From contig CM061497.1 of assembly GCA_030867185.1 (NCBI GenBank), positions 35,577,517-35,641,516 of the forward strand: a stretch of DNA of 64,000 bases. The letters are read 5' to 3'. The notes beneath the pieces were generated by a model, which was not told the origin of the DNA, ran no database searches, and was given only the letters and a program-made list of their open reading frames with translations. The stretch comes from Tagetes erecta. Taxonomy: Eukaryota; Streptophyta; Magnoliopsida; Asterales; Asteraceae. Within the stretch, counting starts at the first letter, position 1; every line of letters begins with the position of its first letter. Made by a program: the position numbers and the translations under genes. This document shows positions 10,601 to 23,900 of this stretch, one piece after another.

Positions 10601-13600
10601 AAATTTGGTCCTGCAGACTTCCCTCGAATATTTTTTGACTACACAAAAGAATCGGATCAACGAAAACTCCCTAGAGCTTTCACGTGACCCGTTCGAAATT
10701 TTGCTATAAGGGCCCTTGTGGTAGGTACACAGCGTGCCCGAAAAACTGAGTATGGGTCTGTTCATCGAATCTGACCATAATTTTGGTCCTGGTGACTTCC
10801 CTCGAATATTTTATGACTCTAAGAAAGAATCGGATCAATGAAAACTCTCGTAGTGCTTTTCCGTGACCTGTTCGATATTTTGCTAGAAGGGCCCTAGGGG
10901 TAGGTACACACCGTGCCTGAAAAACTGAGTATGGGTATGTTCATAGAATCTGACCATAATTTTGGTCCTGCAGACTTTCCTCGAATATTTTATGTCTCTA
11001 CGAAAGAATCGGATTAATGAAAACTCCCCTAGTGCTTTTTCTTGACCCGTTCGAAATATTGCTAGAAGGGCCTTAAGGGTAGGTACATAGCGTGCCCGGA
11101 AAACTGAGTATGGGTCCGTTCATCGAATCTGACCATATATTTGGTCCTGGAGAATTTTCTCGAATATTTTATAACTCCATGATAGAATCGGATCAACGAA
11201 AACTCCTTAGAGCTTTCCCGTAACCCGTTCAAAATTTTGCTAGAAGGGCCCTAGGGGTAGGTACACAGCGTGCCTGAAAAACTGAGTATGGGACTGTTCA
11301 CCAAACCTGACCATAATTTTAGTCCTGAAGACTTCTCTCGATTATTTTATGTTTCCACGAAAGAATCGGATCAATGAAAACTCCCCTAATGGTTTTCTGT
11401 GACCCGTTCGTAATTATGCTAGAAAGGCCCTAGGGGTAGGTACACAGCGAGCCTGAAAAACTGAGTATGGGTATGTTCATAGAATCTGACCATAATTTTT
11501 GTCCTGGAGACTTTTCTCGAATATTTTATGACTCCACGAAAGAATCGGATCAACGAAAACTCCCAAGAGCTTTCCCGTGACCCGTTCGAAATTTTGCTAG
11601 AAGGGCCCTAGGCGTAGGTACACAGCGTGCCCGAAAAACTGAGTATGGATCTGTTCATCGAATCTGACCATAATTTTGGTCCTGGAGACTTTCCTCGAAT
11701 ATTTTATGACTCTACGAAAGAATCGGATCAATGAAAACTCCCATAGTGCTTTTCTTTGACCCGTTCGAAATTTTGCTATAAGGGCCTTAGGGGTAGGTAC
11801 ACAGCGTGCCCGAAAAACTGAGTATGGGACTGTTCACCGAATCTGACCATAAATTTGGTCCTGCAGACTTCCCTCGAATATTTTATGAGTCCACCAAAAA
11901 ATCGGATCAACGAAAACTCCCTAGAGTTTTCCCGTGACCCGTTCGAAATTTTGCTAAAAGGGCCATAGGGGTAGGTACACAGCGTGCCTGAAAAACTGAG
12001 TATGAGTATGTTCATCGAATCAGACCATAATTTTGGTCCCGGAGACTTCCCTCGAATATTTTATTACTCTACGAAAGAATAAGATCAATGAAAACTCCCC
12101 TAGTGCTTTTCCGTGTCCCGTTCGTAATTATGCTAGAAAGGCCCTAGGTGTAGGTACACAGCGAGCCTGAAAAACTGAGTATGGGACTGTTTACCGAATC
12201 TGACCATAATTTTGGTCTTGGAGACTTCCCTCGAATGTTTTATGAGTCCACGAAAAAATCGGATCAACGAAAACTCCTTAGAGCTTACCCGTAACCCGTT
12301 CGAAATTTTTCTAGAATGGCCCTAGGGGTAGGTGCACAGCGTGCCTGAAAAACTGAGTATGGGACTGTTCACCAAACCTGACCCTAATTTTAGTCCTGAA
12401 GACTTCTCTTGAATTTTTTATGACTCTACGAAAGAATCGGATCAATGAAAACTGCCCTAATGGTTTTCTGTGACCCGTTCGTAATTATGCTAGAAAGGCC
12501 CTAGGGGTAGGTACACAGCGAGCCTGAAAAACTGAGTATGGGACTGTTTACCGAATCTGACCATAACTTTGGTCTTCGAGACTTCCCTCGAATATTTTAT
12601 GGGTGCACGAAAAAATCGGATCAATGAAAACTCATTAGAGCTTTCACGTGACCCGTTCGAAATTTTGCTAGAAGGGCCCTAGAGGTAGGTACACAGCGTG
12701 CCCGAACAACTAAGTATGGGTCTGTTCATTGAATCTGACCATAATTTTGGTCCTGGAGAATTCCTTTGAATATTTTATGACTGTAAGAAAGAATCGGATA
12801 AATGAAAATTCTCTTAGTGCTTTTCCGTGGCCCGTTCGTAATTTTGCTGGAAGGGCCTAAGGGGTAGGTACATAGCGTGCCCGAAAAACTGAGTATGTGT
12901 CTGTTCATTGAATCTGACTATAATTTTGGTCCTGGAGACTTCCCTCGAATATTTTATGACTCTACGAAAGAATCGAATCAATGAAAACTCTCCTAGTGCT
13001 TTTCCGTGGGCGTTCGTAATTTTGCTAGAAAGGCCCTAGGGGTAGGTACACAGAGTGTCTGAAAAACTGAGTATGGGACTGTTCACCGAATCTGACCATA
13101 AATTTGGTCCTGCAGACTTCCCTCGAATATTTTATGACTCCACGAAAGAATCGGATCAACGAAAACTCCCTAGAGCTTTCCCGTGACCCGTTCGATATTT
13201 AGCTAGAAGGGCCCTAGGAGTAAGTACACAGCTTACCCGGAAAACTGAGTATGGGTCTGTTCATCGAATCTGACCATAAATTTAGTCCTGGAAAATTTTC
13301 TCGAATATTTTATGACTCCACGAAAGAATGGGATCAACGAAAACTCCCTAGAGCTTTCACGTGACCCGTTCGAAATTTTGCTAGAAGAGCCCTAGGGGTA
13401 GGTACACAGCGTGTCCGGAAAACTGATTATGGGTCCGTTCATCGAATCTGACCATAATTTTGGTCATGGAGACTTTTCTCGAATATTTTATGACTCCATG
13501 AAAGAATCGGATCAACGAAAACTCCCTAGTGCTTTCCCGAGTCCCGTTCGAATTTTTGCTAGAAGGGCCCTAGGGGTAGGTACACAGCGTGCCCGAAAAA

Positions 13601-16600
13601 CTAAGTATGGGTCTTTTCATTGAATCTGACCATAATTTTAGTCTCAGAGACTTCCCACGAATAATTTATGACTATACGAAAGAATCGGATCAATGAAAAC
13701 TCCCCAAGTGCTTTTCCGTGGGATGTTCGTAATTTTGCTAGAAGGGCCCTTGGGGTAGGTACACAGCGTGCCCGAAAAACTGAGTATGGGACTGTTCACC
13801 GAATCTGACCATAAATTTGGTCCTGGATAATTCACTCGAATATTTTATGACTCCACGAAAGAATCGGATCAACGAAACCTCCCTAGAGCTTTCTGTGACC
13901 CGTTCGAAATTTTGCTAGAAGGGCCTTAGGGGTATGTACACAGTGTGCCCGAAAAACTGAGTATGGGTCTGTTCATCATATCTGACCATAATTTTGGTCC
14001 TGGAGACTTTTCTCGAATATTTTATGACTCCACAAAAGAATCGGATCAATGAAAACTCCCTAGAGCTTTCCCAAGTCCCGTTCGAAATTTTGCTAGAAGG
14101 GCCCTAGGGGTAGGTACACAGCGTGCCAGAAAAACTGAGTATGAGTCTGTTCACCGAATCTGACAATAAATTTGGTAATGGATACTTCCCTAGAATATTT
14201 TATGACTCTAAGAAAGAATCGGATCAATTATAACTCCCCTAGTGCTTTTCCGTGACCCGTTCGATATTTGGCTAGAAGTGCCCTAGGGGTAGGTACACAG
14301 CGTGCCTGAAAAACTAAGTATGGGTAAGTTCATCGAATCTGACCATAATTTAGGTCCAGGAGACTTTTCTCGAATATTTTATGACTCCACGAAAGAATCG
14401 GAGCAACGAAAATTCCCTAGAGCTTTCCCGAGTCCCGTTCGAAATTTTGCTAGAAGGGCTCTAGGGGTAGGTACACAGCGTGCCCGAAAAACTGAGTATG
14501 GGACTGTTCACCGAATCTGACAATAAATTTGGTCCTGGAGACGTCCCTCGAATATTTTATGTTTCCACGAAAGAATCGGATCAATGAAATTCGCCTCGTG
14601 CTTTTCCGTGACCCGTTCGAAATTTTGCTAGAAGGGCCTTAGGGGTAGGTACATAGCGTGCCTGAAAAACTGAGTATGGGTATGTTCATAAAATCTGACC
14701 ATAATTTTGGTCCTGGATACTTTTCTCGAATATTTTATGACTCTACGAAAGAATCGGATCAATGAAAACTCCCCTAGTGCTTTTCTGTGACCCGTTCGAA
14801 ATTTTGCTAGAAGGGCCTTAGTAATAGGTACACAGCGTGCCCGAAAAACTGAGTATGGGTCTGTTCATCGAATCTAAACATAAATTTAGTCCCGGAAAAT
14901 TTTCTCGAATATTTTATGACTCCACGAAAGAATTGGATCAACGAAAACTCCCTAGAGATTTAACGTGACCCGTTCGAAATTTTGCTAGAAGAGCCCTAGG
15001 GGTAGGTACACAGCGTGCCCGGAAAACTGATTATGGGTCCGTTCATCGAATCTGACCATAATTTTGGTCATGGACACTTTTCATGAATATTTTATGACTA
15101 CATGAAAGAATCGGATCAACGAAAACTCCCTAGAGCTTTCCCGAGTCCCGTTCGAATTTTTGCTAGAAAGGCCCTAGGGGTAGGTACACAGCGTGCCCGA
15201 AAAACTAATTATGGGTCTTTTCATTGAATCTGACCATAATTTTAGTCTCGGAGACTTCCCACGAATAATTTATGACTCTACGAAAGAATTGGATCAATGA
15301 AAACTCCCAAAGTGCTTTTCCGTGGGATGTTCGTAATTTTGCTAGAAGGGCCCTTGGGGTAGGTACACAGCGTGCCCGAAAAACTGAGTATGGGACTGTT
15401 CACCGAATCTGACCATAAATTTGGTCCTGGATAATTCACTGGAATATTTTATGACTCCACGATAGAATCGGAGCAACGAAAACTCCCTAGAGCTTTCCCG
15501 AGTCCCGTTCGAAATTTTGCTAGAAGGGCTCTAGGGGTAGGTACACAGCGTGCCCGAAAAACTGAGTATGGGACTGTTCACCGAATCTGACAATAAATTT
15601 GGGCCTGGAGACGTCCCTCGAATATTTTATGTTTCCACGAAAGAATCGGATCAATGAAATTCGCCTAGTGCTTTTCCGTGACCCGTTCGAAATTTTGCTA
15701 GAAGGGCCTTAGGGGTAGGTACATAGCGTGCCTGAAAAACTGAGTATGGGTATGTTCATAGAATCTGACCATAATTTTGGTCCTGGATACTTTTCTCGAA
15801 TATTTTATGACTCCACGAAAGAATCGGATCAACGAAAACTCCCTAGAGCTTTCCCGTGAGCCATTCGAAATTTTGCTAGAAGGGCCCTAGGGTAGGTACA
15901 CAGCGTGCCCGAAAAACTTAGTATGGGTCTGTTCATCGAATCTGACCATAATTTTGGTCCTGGAGACTTTCCTCGAATATTTTATGACTCTACGAAAGAA
16001 TCCGATCAATGAAAACTCCCCTAGTGCTTTTCTGTGACCCGTTCGAAATTTTGCTAGAAGGGCCTTAGTAATAGGTACACAGCGTGCCCGAAAAACTGAG
16101 TATGGGTCTGTTCATCGAATCTAAACATAAATTTAGTCCTGGAAAATTTTCTCGGATATTTTATGACTCCACAAAAGAATTGGATCAACGAAAACTCCCT
16201 AGAGCTTTAACGTGACCCGTTCGAAATTTTGCTAGAAGAGCCCTAGGTGTAGGTACACAGCGTGCCCGGAAAACTGATTATGGGTCCGTTCATCGAATCT
16301 GACCATAATTTTGGTCATGGAGACTTTTCTTGAATATTTTATGACTACATGAAAGAATCGGATCAACGAAAACTCCCTAGAGCTTTCCCGAGTCCCGTTC
16401 GAATTTTTGCTAGAAGGGCCCTAGGGGTAGGTACACAGCGTGCCCGAAAAACTAAGTATGGGTCTTTTCATTGAATCTGACCATAATTTTAGTCTCGGAG
16501 ACTTCCCACGAATAATTTATGACTCTACGAAGGAATTGGATCAATGAAAACTCCCCAAGTGCTTTTCCGTGGGATGTTCGTAATTTTGCTAGAAGGGCCC

Positions 16601-19016
16601 TTGGGGTAGGTACACAGCGTGCCCGAAAAACTGAGTATGGGACTGTCCACCGAATCTGACCATAAATTTGGTCCTGGATAATTCACTGGAATATTTTATG
16701 ACTCCACGAAAGAATCGGATCAACGAAACCTCCCTAGAGCTTTCTGTGACATGTTCGAAATTTTGCTAGAAGGGCCTTAGGGTTAGGTACACAGTGTGCC
16801 CGAAAAACTGAGTATGGGTCTGTTCATCGTATTTGACCATAAATTTGGTCCTGGAGACTTTTCTCGAATATTTTATGACTCCACAAAAGAATCGGATCAA
16901 CGAAAACTCCCTAGAGCTTTAACGTGACCCGTTCGAAATTTTGCTAGAAGAGCCCTAGGGGTAGGTACACAGCTTGCCCGGAAAACTGATTATGGGTCCG
17001 TTCATCGAATCTGACCATAATTTTGGTCATGGAGACTTTTCTTGAATATTTTATGACTCCATGAAAGAATCGGATCAACGAAAACTCCCTAGAGCTTTCC
17101 CGAGTCCCGTTCGAATTTTTGCTAGAAGGGCCATAGGGGTAGGTACACAGCGTGCCCGAAAAACTAAGTATGGGTCTTTTCATTGAATCTGACCATAATT
17201 TTAGTCTCGGAGACTTCCTACGAATAATTTATGACTCTACGAAGGAATTGGATTAATGAAAACTCCCCAAGTGCTTTTCCGTGGGATGTTCGTAATTTTG
17301 CTAGAAGGGCCCTTGGGGTAGGTACACAGCGTGCCCGAAAAACTGAGTATGGGACTGTTCACCGAATCTGACCATAAATTTGGTCCTGGATAATTCACTC
17401 GAATATTTTATGACTCCACGAAAGAATCGGATCAACGAAACCTCCCTAGAGCTTTCTGTGACCCGTTCGAAATTTTGCTAGAAGGGCCTTAGGGGTAGGT
17501 ACATAGCGTGCCTGAAAAACTGAGTATGGGTTTGTTCATAGATTCTGACCATCATTTTGGTCCTATAGACTTTTCTCGAATATTTTATGACTCCACGAAA
17601 GAATCGGATCAACGAAAACTCCCTAGAGCTTTCCCGTGACCCGTTCGAAATTTTGCTAGAAGGACCATAGGGGTAGGTACACAGCGTGCCCAAAAAACTA
17701 AGTATGGATCTGTTCATCGAATCTGACAATAATTTTTGTCCTGGAGACTTCCCTCGAATATTTTATGACTATAAGAAAGAAACGGATCAATGAAAACTCC
17801 CCTAATACTTTTCCGTGACCCGTTCGATATTTTGCTAGTAGGACCCTACGGGTAGGTACACAGCGTGCCTGAAAAACTGAGTATGGGTATGTTCATCGAA
17901 TCTGACCATAATTTTGGTCCTGGAGACTTTTCTCGAATATTTTATGACTCCACGAAAGAATCTGATCAAAGAAAATTCCCTAGAGCTTTCCCGAGTCCCG
18001 TTCGAAATTTTGCTAAAAGGGCCCTAGGGGTAGGTACACAGCGTGCCCGAAAAACTGAGTATGGGTCCGTTCATCGAATCTGACCATAATTTTGGTCCTG
18101 GAGACTTCCCTCAAATATTTTATGTTTCCACGAAAGAATCGGATCAAGGAAATTCGCCTAGAGCTTTCCCGTGACCCGTGCGAAATTTTGCTAGAAGGGC
18201 CCTAGGGGTAGGTACACAGAGTGCCTGAAAAACTGAGTATGGGTCCGTTCATCGAATCTGACCATAATTTTGGTCCTGGAGACTTTTCTCGAATATTTTA
18301 TGACTCCACGAAAGAATCGGATCAACGAAAACTCCCTAGAGTTTTCCCGTGACCCGTTCGAAATTTTGCTAGAAGGGCCCTAGGGGTAGGTACACAGCGT
18401 GCCTGAAAAACTGAGTATAGGTATGTTCATAGAATCTGACCATAATTTTGGTATTAGAGACTTCACTCGAATATTTTATGACTCCCCGAAAGAATGGGAT
18501 CAACGAAAACTCCCTAGAGCTTTCACGTGACCCGTTCGAAATTTTCCTAGAAGGGCCCTAGGGGTAGGCACACAACGTGCCCGAAAAACTAAGTATGGGT
18601 CTTTTCATCGAATCTGACCATAATTTTGGTCCTGGAGACTTCCCTCGAATATTTTATGACTCAAAGAAAGAATCGGATCAATGAAAATTCCCCTAGTGCT
18701 TTTCGTGACCCGTTCGAAATTTTGCTACAAGGGCCCCAAGGGTAGGTACTCAGCGTGCCCGAAAAACTGAGTATGGTACTGTTCACCGAATCTGACCATA
18801 AATTTGGTCCTGGAGACTTCACACAAATATTTTATGTTTCCACGAAAGAATCGGATCAAGGAAATTCTCCTAGTGCTTTTCCGTGACCCGTTCAACATTT
18901 TGCTAAAAGAGCCCTAGGGATAGGTACACAGCGTGCCTGAAAAACTTAGTATGGGTATGTTCATAGAATCTGACCATAATTTTGGTTCTGGAGACTTTTC
19001 TCGAATATTTTATGAC
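7699..19016. repeat. ~178-bp tandem satellite, left array
   Basis: About 64 head-to-tail monomers by arithmetic (11.3 kb / 178). Landmarks in each are GAGTATGGG, TGACCATAATTTTGG, CGAATATTTTATGA, GAATCGGATCAA, GACCCGTTCGAAATTTTGCT and GGGCCCTAGGGGTAGGTAC. This array is visibly more variable than the right one. One truncated monomer junction lies near 8955, where GACTCCATGAAA runs straight into AACTGAGTATG. Segments with the same variant combinations recur at spacings near 1246 bp (7 monomers) and 712 bp (4 monomers) between 15.0 and 17.0 kb. The many short ORFs here are repeats of the same chance frame, not genes. Confidence 0.97.
15031..17701. repeat. Higher-order repeat block in left array (7-mer and 4-mer)
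   Basis: The variant TTATGGGTCCGTTCATCG with TTTTGGTCATGG recurs at about 13425, 15031, 16277 and 16989. The spacings are 1606, 1246 and 712 bp, close to 9, 7 and 4 monomers. The variant GTGGGATGTTCGTAATTTTG follows the same spacing. This shows local amplification of multi-monomer units. Block edges are approximate. Confidence 0.7.
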
Positions 19017-19033
19017 TCCCGGCAACGGCGCCA
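19017..19033 (-). other. Primer binding site complementary to tRNA-Asp
   Basis: The plus strand reads TCCCGGCAACGGCGCCA, equal to the end of plant tRNA-Asp including CCA, apart from one fewer C. On the minus strand this is TGGCGCCGTTGCCGGGA, the usual Athila priming site, 6 bp from the LTR end. It is not a tRNA gene; only the 3' acceptor part is there. Confidence 0.8.
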
Positions 19034-20575
19034 AAAACTTGATGCGAACCGTATGGTGTATGAAAATGATGTATGGATCGGAAAATCAGGTTTTAAATTT
19101 ATAAAATGGAAAAAAACTAACAAGTTCACACAATCGGCAAGTGTACCGGTCGTATGTAGCAAGTTAAGTAAGTCCGGATATCGTACCCAAGAGATTTGAG
19201 TTTGGCGTCCTCTAATACCGGATCTTTATCGAATTCTAACCGATGTTAAAGAGTTGATTTTAGATTTTAAAGACTAAATTAAACAAGCAAGAGACAATTT
19301 ACCTAAATTAACTCTAAGAATAAGATTTAGACTAAGGAAAATTATCTAAAATAAACTACGGGTGTAAAAACTTAACTAAAAATGGAAACTAAAGACGGAA
19401 ATAAGCTAAAATAGAACTATGGGTGGAGCGATGACTACTTAGGCGGGAATCCTGATGATAATATGACAACTCTCGGCTTTCTAGATATGTTGGCACCGGA
19501 TCTGAGAATATATCTACTCAAAACAATCTAACACATCAGTACCTACTACTAAGGTCTCGTGGGTGCTAGAAAGTCCTAAAATAAATATGTGAAGCTCACG
19601 GTGTGAGGAATGTCTACAAATCACTCCCGGATGTCTAAGGGATCCTAAACCGGCTCGCCTCTCGGCTTACAAGTCCATTTATCCTAGAAACTGACTCAAT
19701 CAGTAAACTAAAATAACGGGATCAATCAGTTTATGATAAATCAAGACTAGATAACACAAGTTGCTAGTTTTTATTAAGCAAAACCTACTCCCGTAGTATT
19801 TTAACCCAAACCAACTAACAAAAAGATGAAATCTACAAACTCCTACCTTCCGATAGCGAGTCCGGCTAGCACATCGGCTCAAATCCACAATTCAATCTCA
19901 TCTTATGGATATCTATTCCTAGATCTATCCAAATAATGTCTCAACCTAGTGATTTTAACACTAAAAATATGATCTTTGCCACAAAGTTATCAAATCAATG
20001 CAACATCAACCATAATCAAGACAAGATATCATCAAAGATCATACAACCAATACACATTTTGCATACATAATCATAACCAAATCAATCTTCTCACATAGAA
20101 CATCCATCCAACATATCATAAACAACCAAAAATTATCAAATCATCATCAATCATCCATAATGCCTAAGTAATCATGCAAAATCTAGCCAAATATCAACAT
20201 GATCCTTAAATCCAACATCAAAATGTCTAAATCTAGCATCATGTCAACAACAACTAAGAAAATCAAATAAAAATGCACAAAGAAGAGTAGATCACACCCG
20301 GATTGGCCACCAATCTTCAAATCAAGGCTTGAATCTTCAAGATCTACCACTTTGATTTTCAAATCAGCAACTTTTAGTCTTCAACCCATGAATAATCTTC
20401 AAAATCTTCAAAGAAAATCTTCAAATCTTCAAGATCAAAGACCAAAACACCAATCAAAGCTTGAATCCACACCAATTTGCACTTATGATCACCCCTCAAA
20501 GACCCTCTCAATGAGTTCCAGCCGTTTTGTGTTTGTAGGTGAAGAGGTGATGCCCTAAAAGTGTAAGAAAAAGTG

Positions 20576-20583
20576 TTTAAATA
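20576..20583 (-). promoter_or_regulatory. Candidate TATA box of the Athila-like LTR
   Basis: On the minus strand the sequence reads CACTATTTAAACACT. It lies just downstream, in that orientation, of a GC-rich duplicated block, as expected for a U3 promoter. Assignment is by position and composition only. Confidence 0.45.
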
Positions 20584-20611
20584 GTGATTTTTAGGGTTTT
20601 TTCGCAACTGG

Positions 20612-20753
20612 GCGCCCAGCGGGTCGCTGGGGACTAAGGTTCCTGCCCAGCGGCCCTCTGGGCAGAGAATCTGACAGATCAGGAGCCCAGCGGGTCTCCG
20701 GGGAATTTACTGGCTGCCCAGCGGCCCTCTGGCTGGCAGATTTCTGAAAATGG
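20612..20753 (-). repeat. 71-bp imperfect tandem duplication in the LTR U3
   Basis: Two copies each contain GCCCAGCGGGTC and, downstream, GCCCAGCGGCCCTCTGG. The matching points are 71 bp apart (20614/20685 and 20645/20716). The block is much more GC-rich than the rest of the LTR and lies upstream of the candidate TATA box on the minus strand, so it may be an enhancer-like duplication. Confidence 0.6.
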
Positions 20754-20967
20754 GCTTTTGGGCCCATTGGGTCTTGGGCTTGGTCTCCAAACCAGTTTTC
20801 ACTTGTTTTTCTTCCCGTTTGTGTCCCGAATCCGCTTCTTTTATTTGAACTTACCTAAAACCAAAACAAAATAAAATAAATAACTAAAAACCAAATATAT
20901 TTACATAAAATAAGATTAAAATGTGGTTAAATATATATAATAAACCCATGTGTTTTGCAACACATCA

Positions 20968-23900
20968 CTGTTCATCATATCTGACCATAATTTTGGTCCT
21001 GGAGACTTTTCTCGAATATTTTATGACTCCACGAAAGAATCGGATCAACGAAAACTCCCTAGAGCTTTCCCGTGACCCGTTCGAAATTTTGCTACAAGGG
21101 CCCTAAGGGTAGGTACAGAGCGTGCCCGAAAAACTGAGTATGGGTCTGTTCATTGAATCTGACCATAATTTTGGTCCTGGATACTTCCCTCAAATATTTT
21201 ATGACTCCACAAAAAAATCGGATCAACGAAAAATCCCTAGAGCTTTCCCGTGACCCGTTCGAAATATTGCTAGAAGGGCCCTAGTGGTAGGTACACAGCG
21301 TGCCCGAAAAACTGAGTATGGGTCTATTCATCGAATCTGACCATAATTTTGGTCCTGGAGACTTCCCTCAAATATTTTATGACTCCACAAAAAAATCGGA
21401 TCAACGAAAAATCCTTAGAGCTTTCCCGTGACCCGTTCGAAATATTGCTAGAAGGGCCCTAGTGGTAGGTACACAACGTGCCCGAAAAACTGAGTATGGG
21501 TCTATTCATCGAATCTGACCATAATTTTGGTCCTGGAGACTTCCCTCGAATATTTTATGACTCTAAGAAAATATCGGATCAACGAAAACTCCCCTAGTGC
21601 TTTTCCGTGACCCGTTCGATATTTTGCTAGAAGGGCCCTAGGGGTAGGTACACAACATGCCTGAAAAACTGAGTATGGGACTGTTCACCGAATCTGACCA
21701 TAAATTTGGTCCTGGAGACTTCTCTCGAATATTTTATGTTTCAACTAAAGAATCGGATCAATGAAATTCGCTAATGCTTTTCCGTGACCCGTTCGAAATT
21801 TTGCTAGAAGGGCCCTAGGGGTAGGTACACAGCATGCCTGAAAAACTGAGTATGGGTCCGTTCATCGAATCCGACCATAATTTTGGTCCTGGAGACTTTT
21901 CTCGAATATTTTATGACTCCACGAAAGAATCGGATCAACGAAAACTCTCTAGAGCTTTCCCGAGTCTTGTTCGAAATTTTGCTAGAAGAGCCCTAAGGGT
22001 AGGTACACAGCGTGCCCGAGAAACTGAGTATGGGACTTTTCACCGAATCTGACCATAATTTTGGTCCTGGAGACTTCCCTCAAATATTTTATGTTTCCAC
22101 GAAAGAATCGGATCAAGGAAATTCGCCTAGTGTTTTTCCGTGACCCGTTCAAAATTTTGCTAGAAGGGCCCTAGGGGTAGATACACAGCGTGCCTGAAAA
22201 ACTGAGTATGAGACTGTTCATCATATCTGACCATAATTTTGGTCCTGGAGACTTTTCTCGAATATTTTATGACTCCACGAAAGAATCGGATCAACGAAAA
22301 CTCCCTAGAGCTTTCCCGTGACCCGTTCGAAATTTTGCTAGAAGGGCCCTAAGGGTAGGTACAGAGTGTGCCCGAAAAACTGAGTATGGGTCTGTTCATT
22401 GAATCTGACCATAATTTTGGTCCTGGATACTTCCCTCAAATATTTTATGACTCCACAAAAAAATCGGATCAACGAAAAATCCCTAGAGCTTTCCCGTGAC
22501 CCGTTCGAAATATTGCTAGAAGGGCCCTAGTGGTAGGTACACAGCGTGCCCGAAAAACTGAGTATGGGTCTATTCATCGAATCTGACCATAATTTTGGTC
22601 CTGGAGACTTCCCTCGAATATTTTTTGACTCTAAGAAAGAATCGGATCAATGAAAACTCTCCTAGTGCTTTTCCGTGACCCGTTCGATATTTTGCTAGAA
22701 GGGCCCTAGGGGTAGGTACACAACATGCCTGAAAAACTGAGTATGGGTATGTTCATCGAATCTGACCATAATTTTGGTCCTGGAGACTTTTCTAGAATAT
22801 TTTATGACTCCACGAAAGAATCGGATCAACGAAAACTCCCTAGAGCTTTCCCGAGTCCAGTTCGAATTTTTGCTAGAAGGGCCCTAGGGGTAGGTACACA
22901 GCGTGCCCGAAAAACTGAGTATGGGACTGTTCACGGAATCTGACCATAAATTTGGTCCTGGAGACTTCTCTCGAATATTTTATGTTTCAACTAAAGAATC
23001 GGATCAATGAAATTCGCTAATGCTTTTCCGTGACCCGTTCGAAATTTTGCTAGAAGGGCCCTAGGGGTAGGTACACAGCATGCCTGAAAAACTGAGTATG
23101 GGTCCGTTCATCGAATCTGACCATAATTTTGGTCCTGGAGACTTTTCTCGAATATTTTATGACTCCACGAAAGAATCGGATCAACGAAAACTCTCTAGAG
23201 CTTTCCCGAGTCTTGTTCGAAATTTTGCTAGAAGGGCCCAAGGGGTAGGTACACAGCGTGCCCGAAAAACTGAGTATGGGACTTTTCACCGAATCTGACC
23301 ATAATTTTGGTCCTGGAGACTTCCCTCAAATATTTTATGTTTCCACGAAAGAATCGGATCAAGGAAATTCGCCTAGTGTTTTTCCGTGACCCGTTCAAAA
23401 TTTTGCTAGAAGGGCCCTAGGGGTAGATACACAGCGTGCCTGAAAAACTGAGTATGAGACTGTTCATCATATCTAATCATAATTTTGGTCCCGGAGACTT
23501 TTCTCGAATATTTTATGACTCCACGAAAGAATCGGATCAACGAAAACTCCCTAGAGCTTTCCCGTGACCCGTTCGAAATTTTGCTAGAAGGGCCCTAAGG
23601 GTAGGTACAGAGCGTGCCCGAAAAACTGAGTATGGGTCTGTTCATTGAATCTGACCATAATTTTGGTCCTGGATACTTCCCTCAAATATTTTATGACTCC
23701 ACAAAAAAATCGGATCAACGAAAAATCCTTAGAGCTTTCCCGTGACCCGTTCGAAATATTGCTAGAAGGGCCCTAGTGGTAGGTACACAGCGTGCCCGAA
23801 AAACAGAGTATGGGTCTATTCATCGAATCTGACCATAATTTTGGTCCTGGAGACTTCCCTCGAATATTTTATGACTCTAAGAAAGAATCGGATCAATGAA

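Larger units (their letters stand above)
19017..20967 (-). mobile_element. Athila-like Ty3 LTR with primer binding site (truncated remnant)
   Basis: A 1928-bp LTR candidate (19040-20967) has TGATG...CATCA ends. On the minus strand it is followed by AGTTTT and then a match to the 3' end of tRNA-Asp, the arrangement typical of Athila-type Ty3 elements. The internal region is missing: the satellite abuts the primer site directly. The satellite phase on the two sides does not fit a simple insertion and no target duplication is evident, so deletion or recombination shaped it. No gag or pol is present. On the plus strand the long 19.2-20.3 kb stretch is AT-rich without a credible ORF. Confidence 0.75.

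Noticed and set aside
19017..19033. tRNA-Asp gene
   Set aside because: Only the 3' acceptor end is present; placed next to an LTR end it is a primer binding site.
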